This document shows positions 4,728 through 7,821 of a DNA stretch of 7,821 nt, piece by piece; positions within the stretch are counted from its first letter, which is position 1, and every line of letters starts with the position of its first letter. Position numbers and translations under genes: made by a program. The notes under the pieces were generated by a model that was not told the origin of the DNA, did not search any database, and was given only the letters and a program-made list of their open reading frames with translations. This stretch comes from Anaerolineae bacterium (lineage in GTDB: Bacteria; Chloroflexota; Anaerolineae; J102): the NCBI GenBank assembly GCA_026992375.1, contig JALXAF010000107.1, positions 1 to 7,821 of the forward strand, in the 5' to 3' direction.

Positions 4728-7280
4728 TCACAGCCGTTTGGCTTTTTGTTGCAGAGCGTAGAGGAAGTTCAGCGCTTCCAGGGGCGTCATGGTGTTGATG
4801 TCGGCCTTTTCGATCTCTTCGCGAATGGGGTCGGGGCCTTCGTTGAAGAGGGCCAGTTGCATGGTCGCGGCTTCGCCCACATCCAGCAGCTCATCCTGAC
4901 GCCCGCCTTCTTCCAGTTGCCGCATGATCTCGTTGGCTCGGGTGATGACCTGTTTGGGCAGGCCCGCCAGTCGGGCCACATGCACGCCGTAGGATTTATC
5001 CGCGCTGCCCGGACGAATCTCGTGCAAAAAGACCACGTCATCCCCCTGCTCGGCCACAGCCACATGATAGTTGACGATGTGGGGCAGGCGGTCGGCCAGC
5101 GCGGTCAGCTCGTGATAGTGGGTGGCGAAGAGGGTGCGGGAGCCCAGCCGGGGATGGCTGTGGATGTATTCCAGCACGGCCCAGGCGATGGCCATGCCGT
5201 CGTAGGTGCTGGTGCCCCGGCCCAGTTCGTCCAGGATGAGCAGCGAGCGGCTGGACGCGTGGTTGAGGATGTTGGCGGTTTCCACCATCTCCACCATGAA
5301 GGTGGATTGGCCGCTGTGGATCTCGTCCTGCGCGCCGATGCGGGTGAAGATGCGGTCCACCAGGCCGATGCGGGCCTCGTCCGCGGGCACGAAGGAGCCG
5401 ATCTGGGCCATGAGCGCAATCAGCGCAGTCTGGCGGAGGAAAGTCGATTTGCCCCCCATGTTCGGGCCGGTGAGGATGACGATGGCGTTGTCGGGATCGA
5501 GCCGGGCGTCGTTGGGAGTGAAGACCGTCCCCTCCAGGGTCAGCTCCACCACCGGATGCCGCCCCGCCCGGATGTCGATGATCTGCTCCTCGTCGATCTG
5601 CGGGCGCACGTAACGCCGGTCTACGGCCACATCGGCCAGGGCCGCGTGCACATCCAGCTCGGCGATGGCCGCGGCCGCAGCCAGCAGGCGGGGCGCCATG
5701 CCCGCGATCTCGGCCACCACGCCCTTGTAGATGCTGCTTTCCAGGTCCAGCAGCCGCTCTTGGGCGTTGAGGATGAGGGACTCGTATTCTTTGAGCTCGG
5801 GCGTGATGTAACGCTCCGCGTTGACCAGGGTTTGCTTGCGGATGTAGTCGGCAGGGACTTTGTCGGTCTGGGATTTGGGGATTTCGAGATAATAGCCAAA
5901 GACCTTGTTGTAGCCTACCTTCAGCTTGTTGATGCCGGTGCGCTCCCGCTCTTTGGCTTCCAGGCCCGCGATGTAGGCCCGGGCGTCCTTCGCTGCCAGG
6001 GTGATGCTATCCAACTCCGCGTTGAAGCCGGGGCGAATGACGCCGCCGTGGGCCAGGGTGGCGGGCGGGTCCTCGGCGATGGCCGTTTCCAGCAGATGCA
6101 GGGCGTCTTCGTTCAGGTCGATGGCCGCGTCTCGCTGCAGCCGGGCGGCGATTTCTTTCACCCGGGGCAGGGCTCGCAGACTATCTCGCAGCCCCGTCAG
6201 GTCTCGGGGCGTGGCGATGCCCTGGGTGCAGCGATTGGCCCAGCGTTCGATATCGCGGATGGGTTTCAACGCCTCTCGCAGCTCCGCCCGCTCCAGCGCC
6301 GCGTTCACCCAGAGTTCCACGCCGTCCAGACGCTGGTTGATGCGCGCCACATCCAGCAGGGGCTGATTCACCCAGCGGCGCAGCAACCGCCCGCCCATGG
6401 GGGTGATAGTGCGATCCAGCACCCACAGCAGCGAGCCCTTGCGCTGTCCCTCCCGCAGCGTCTCAACCAGTTCGAGATTGCGGCGGGTGGCCGGGTCCAG
6501 CAGCATGTAATCATCGGTGGTGTAGGTGCGCAGCGGCTGCAAATGCCCCAACACCTGCTTTTGCGTCTCTCGCAGATACGCGATGAGCCCGCCCGCGGCG
6601 CTGATGCCCAGAGGCTTGTTCTCGCAGCCGAACGCGTCCAGCGAGCTGACGCCGTAATAATCCAGCAGAGCCTGCCGCGCGGCCTCGGTCTCGAAACGCC
6701 AGGGCTCGTAAGGGGTGATGGCGTACTCGTCCAGGCCCGGATACCCGCCAACGTCGGGGATGAGCAGCTCAGCTGGGCCCAATCGGGCCAGCTCTTCTCG
6801 GGCGCGGCGGGCCACCTCCTCGCCCCGAATCTCGGTGACAGCGAACTCGCCTGTGGTCACATCCGCGTAGGCGATGCCCGCTCGTTTGCCCCCTTCGAAG
6901 ATGAGCGAGGCGATGTAGTTGTTGCGGCGCTCGTCCAGCAGAGCGGGCTCCACCAGGGTGCCGGGGGTGATCACCCGCACCACATCCCGCTCCACCAGCC
7001 CCTTGCCCACCTCGCCCACCTGCTCGCACACCGCCACTTTGTAGCCTGCGCGAATGAGCTTGGCCAGATAGGTCTCGGCGCTGTGCCAGGGCACGCCCGC
7101 CAGGGGCACGCGCTGCCCTTTGCTCACCGGGCGGCTGGTGAGGGTGACTTCGCACACCTCGGAGACGATCTTGGCGTCCTCATCGAAGGTCTCATAAAAA
7201 TCCCCGAGCCTGAAGAATAGGATGGCGTCGGGGTATTGTTTTTTGATCTGGAGATATTGCTTGCGCATGGGGGTGGACAT
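4728..7280 (-). CDS. mutS: DNA mismatch repair protein MutS, complete
   Basis: MutS is the ATP-dependent clamp that recognises mispaired or looped bases after replication and recruits MutL. The 850-residue product has the full bacterial MutS1 architecture. The mismatch-reading FYE motif is at 28-30 within GDFYETF, inside N-terminal domain I. Next come the connector domain, the lever and clamp (about 240-560, including KVGYNKVFGYYLEIPK) and the ABC-type ATPase. Walker A is GPNMGGKST (605-613), the signature region is near DEIHSGQSTFMVEM, Walker B is LLILDE (680-685), and the switch is ATHYHEL (719-725). SYGVHVARLAGLP (from 763) and a C-terminal helix-turn-helix/dimerisation tail complete it. 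Nothing is missing. The ATG at 7280 aligns with the usual MutS N-terminus; the TTG at 7316 overlaps the probable -10 box. Ribosome-site quality at the ATG is poor. mutL is not in the window. Confidence 0.98.
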   Translation of the reverse strand: MSTPMRKQYLQIKKQYPDAILFFRLGDFYETFDEDAKIVSEVCEVTLTSRPVSKGQRVPLAGVPWHSAETYLAKLIRAGYKVAVCEQVGEVGKGLVERDVVRVITPGTLVEPALLDERRNNYIASLIFEGGKRAGIAYADVTTGEFAVTEIRGEEVARRAREELARLGPAELLIPDVGGYPGLDEYAITPYEPWRFETEAARQALLDYYGVSSLDAFGCENKPLGISAAGGLIAYLRETQKQVLGHLQPLRTYTTDDYMLLDPATRRNLELVETLREGQRKGSLLWVLDRTITPMGGRLLRRWVNQPLLDVARINQRLDGVELWVNAALERAELREALKPIRDIERWANRCTQGIATPRDLTGLRDSLRALPRVKEIAARLQRDAAIDLNEDALHLLETAIAEDPPATLAHGGVIRPGFNAELDSITLAAKDARAYIAGLEAKERERTGINKLKVGYNKVFGYYLEIPKSQTDKVPADYIRKQTLVNAERYITPELKEYESLILNAQERLLDLESSIYKGVVAEIAGMAPRLLAAAAAIAELDVHAALADVAVDRRYVRPQIDEEQIIDIRAGRHPVVELTLEGTVFTPNDARLDPDNAIVILTGPNMGGKSTFLRQTALIALMAQIGSFVPADEARIGLVDRIFTRIGAQDEIHSGQSTFMVEMVETANILNHASSRSLLILDELGRGTSTYDGMAIAWAVLEYIHSHPRLGSRTLFATHYHELTALADRLPHIVNYHVAVAEQGDDVVFLHEIRPGSADKSYGVHVARLAGLPKQVITRANEIMRQLEEGGRQDELLDVGEAATMQLALFNEGPDPIREEIEKADINTMTPLEALNFLYALQQKAKRL

Positions 7281-7316
7281 GGCTGGAATTGTAGCCAATG
7301 TCGTCCGCGATGCCAA

Positions 7317-7344
7317 ATTATCCCGGAAGCGTTACTCGCGACAA
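7317..7344 (-). promoter_or_regulatory. Candidate promoter for mutS
   Basis: The -35 box is TTGTCG (7344-7339, four of six), the spacer is 16 bases, and the -10 box is GATAAT (7322-7317, five of six). Transcription would begin near 7310, giving a leader of about 30 bases before the ATG at 7280. This fits that start codon and argues against the TTG at 7316. Confidence 0.45.
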
Positions 7345-7422
7345 GTGCGCCAGGCTTTTCAGAATTGACGCCCAATAATTGATGGACAGCCGCGCCAATC
7401 ATAGCGATCCTCCTCTTCGTTT

Positions 7423-7451
7423 TTGCCATCTCTGCCCCTTTCTGGCATTCT
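7423..7451 (+). promoter_or_regulatory. Candidate promoter for glmU
   Basis: The -35 box is TTGCCA (7423-7428, five of six), the spacer is 17 bases, and the -10 box is CATTCT (7446-7451, three of six). The weak -10 box is preceded by TGG, which would supply an extended -10 contact. It would give a leader of about 40 bases before the ATG at 7500. The match is weak. Confidence 0.3.
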
Positions 7452-7499
7452 TTGAGAGCAAAAGTCTTCCCCACTTTCTTCCTTCCATCCCTGGATATT

Positions 7500-7821
7500 A
7501 TGACCACCGCCATCGTTATCCTTGCTGCGGGCAAGGGCACCCGCATGAAATCCGATCTGCCCAAAGTGCTGCATCCCCTGGCCGGACGCCCGATGCTGGC
7601 CTATAGCCTTGATCTGGCTGACGAGGCGGGCGATATGCCGCCCGTGGTCATCGTGGGCTACAGGGCCGATGAGGTGAAGGCCGCGGTGGGGCCTAGAGCC
7701 ACGTTCGTTGTCCAGAAGGAGCAACTGGGCACGGGCCACGCGGTGATGCAGGCGGAGGACGCGCTGAAGGGCAAGGCCGACACGGTCGTCGTCTATTACG
7801 CGGATATGCCTCTGATCACGC
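7500..7821 (+). CDS. glmU: GlmU N-terminus (UDP-GlcNAc pyrophosphorylase), truncated by window edge
   Basis: GlmU is a bifunctional cytoplasmic enzyme: the C-terminal half acetylates glucosamine-1-phosphate and the N-terminal half uridylylates the product to UDP-GlcNAc, the precursor of peptidoglycan and other envelope glycans. Only 107 codons of the N-terminal nucleotidyltransferase fold are in the window. They include the nucleotide-binding loop LAAGKGTRM (8-16), PKVLHPLAG with the conserved Lys22, EQLGTGHAV (74-82) for uracil and ribose contacts, and YADMPL (100-105) with the metal-binding Asp102. The frame is open to the last base, so the acetyltransferase half, if present, lies beyond the window. 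A nucleotidyltransferase-only homologue cannot be excluded, but the motif set is typical of GlmU. The ATG has only a weak GGA ribosome site 4 bases upstream. The gene diverges from mutS across 219 bases. Confidence 0.93.
   Translation, partial: MTTAIVILAAGKGTRMKSDLPKVLHPLAGRPMLAYSLDLADEAGDMPPVVIVGYRADEVKAAVGPRATFVVQKEQLGTGHAVMQAEDALKGKADTVVVYYADMPLIT

Noticed and set aside
4695..7220. An 841-codon open frame on the plus strand, antisense to almost all of mutS
   Set aside because: It mirrors a high-GC gene read on the opposite strand in a frame where stops are rare. It has no recognisable domain and runs fully over an unmistakable MutS.
7421..7463. Hairpin TTTTGC / GCAAAA in the glmU upstream region
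   Set aside because: The arms are short, the gap is 31 bases, and the structure overlaps the candidate promoter. No consistent terminator or riboswitch fold is visible.

Overview
The window reads as ordinary chromosomal housekeeping DNA from a GC-rich bacterium. Protein style (LytR-CpsA-Psr wall enzyme with a LytR_C tail, stand-alone CBS-pair proteins, ArgRS and GlmU sequences) and a GC-rich multi-hairpin intergenic repeat make me favour a Chloroflexota-type organism. That is an impression from recognition, not a database result. Nothing suggests a phage, plasmid, defence island or CRISPR array.

Layout: five genes run leftward on the minus strand and one runs rightward at the right edge. From right to left on the minus strand they are mutS (DNA mismatch recognition), an LCP-family cell-wall polymer ligase, two consecutive small CBS-domain proteins, and argS (arginyl-tRNA synthetase, complete, stopping 20 bases from the left edge). 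At the right edge glmU (UDP-GlcNAc pyrophosphorylase/acetyltransferase) starts on the plus strand, diverges from mutS, and is cut by the window end after 107 codons.

Regulation: the best promoter in the window precedes argS (TTGACA, 17-base spacer, TATGCT). Between it and the argS start lies an intrinsic-terminator-like hairpin with a T-rich tail. The order promoter, terminator, aaRS gene suggests attenuation of argS, although the hairpin could also simply end the CBS transcript. Weaker promoter candidates precede mutS, the LCP gene and glmU.

The only long gene-free stretch (about 350 bases, between the mutS stop and the LCP start) carries a compact array of five GC-rich inverted repeats, bounded by an imperfect 15-base inverted repeat. 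It looks like a dispersed palindromic or MITE-like element.

The genes do not form one pathway: translation, nucleotide sensing, wall assembly, DNA repair and wall-precursor synthesis are side by side. GlmU and the LCP enzyme both serve the cell envelope. I found no convincing new multi-gene system. The points most worth a second look are the argS leader, the palindrome cluster, the altered HIGH motif in ArgRS, and the tandem CBS proteins.
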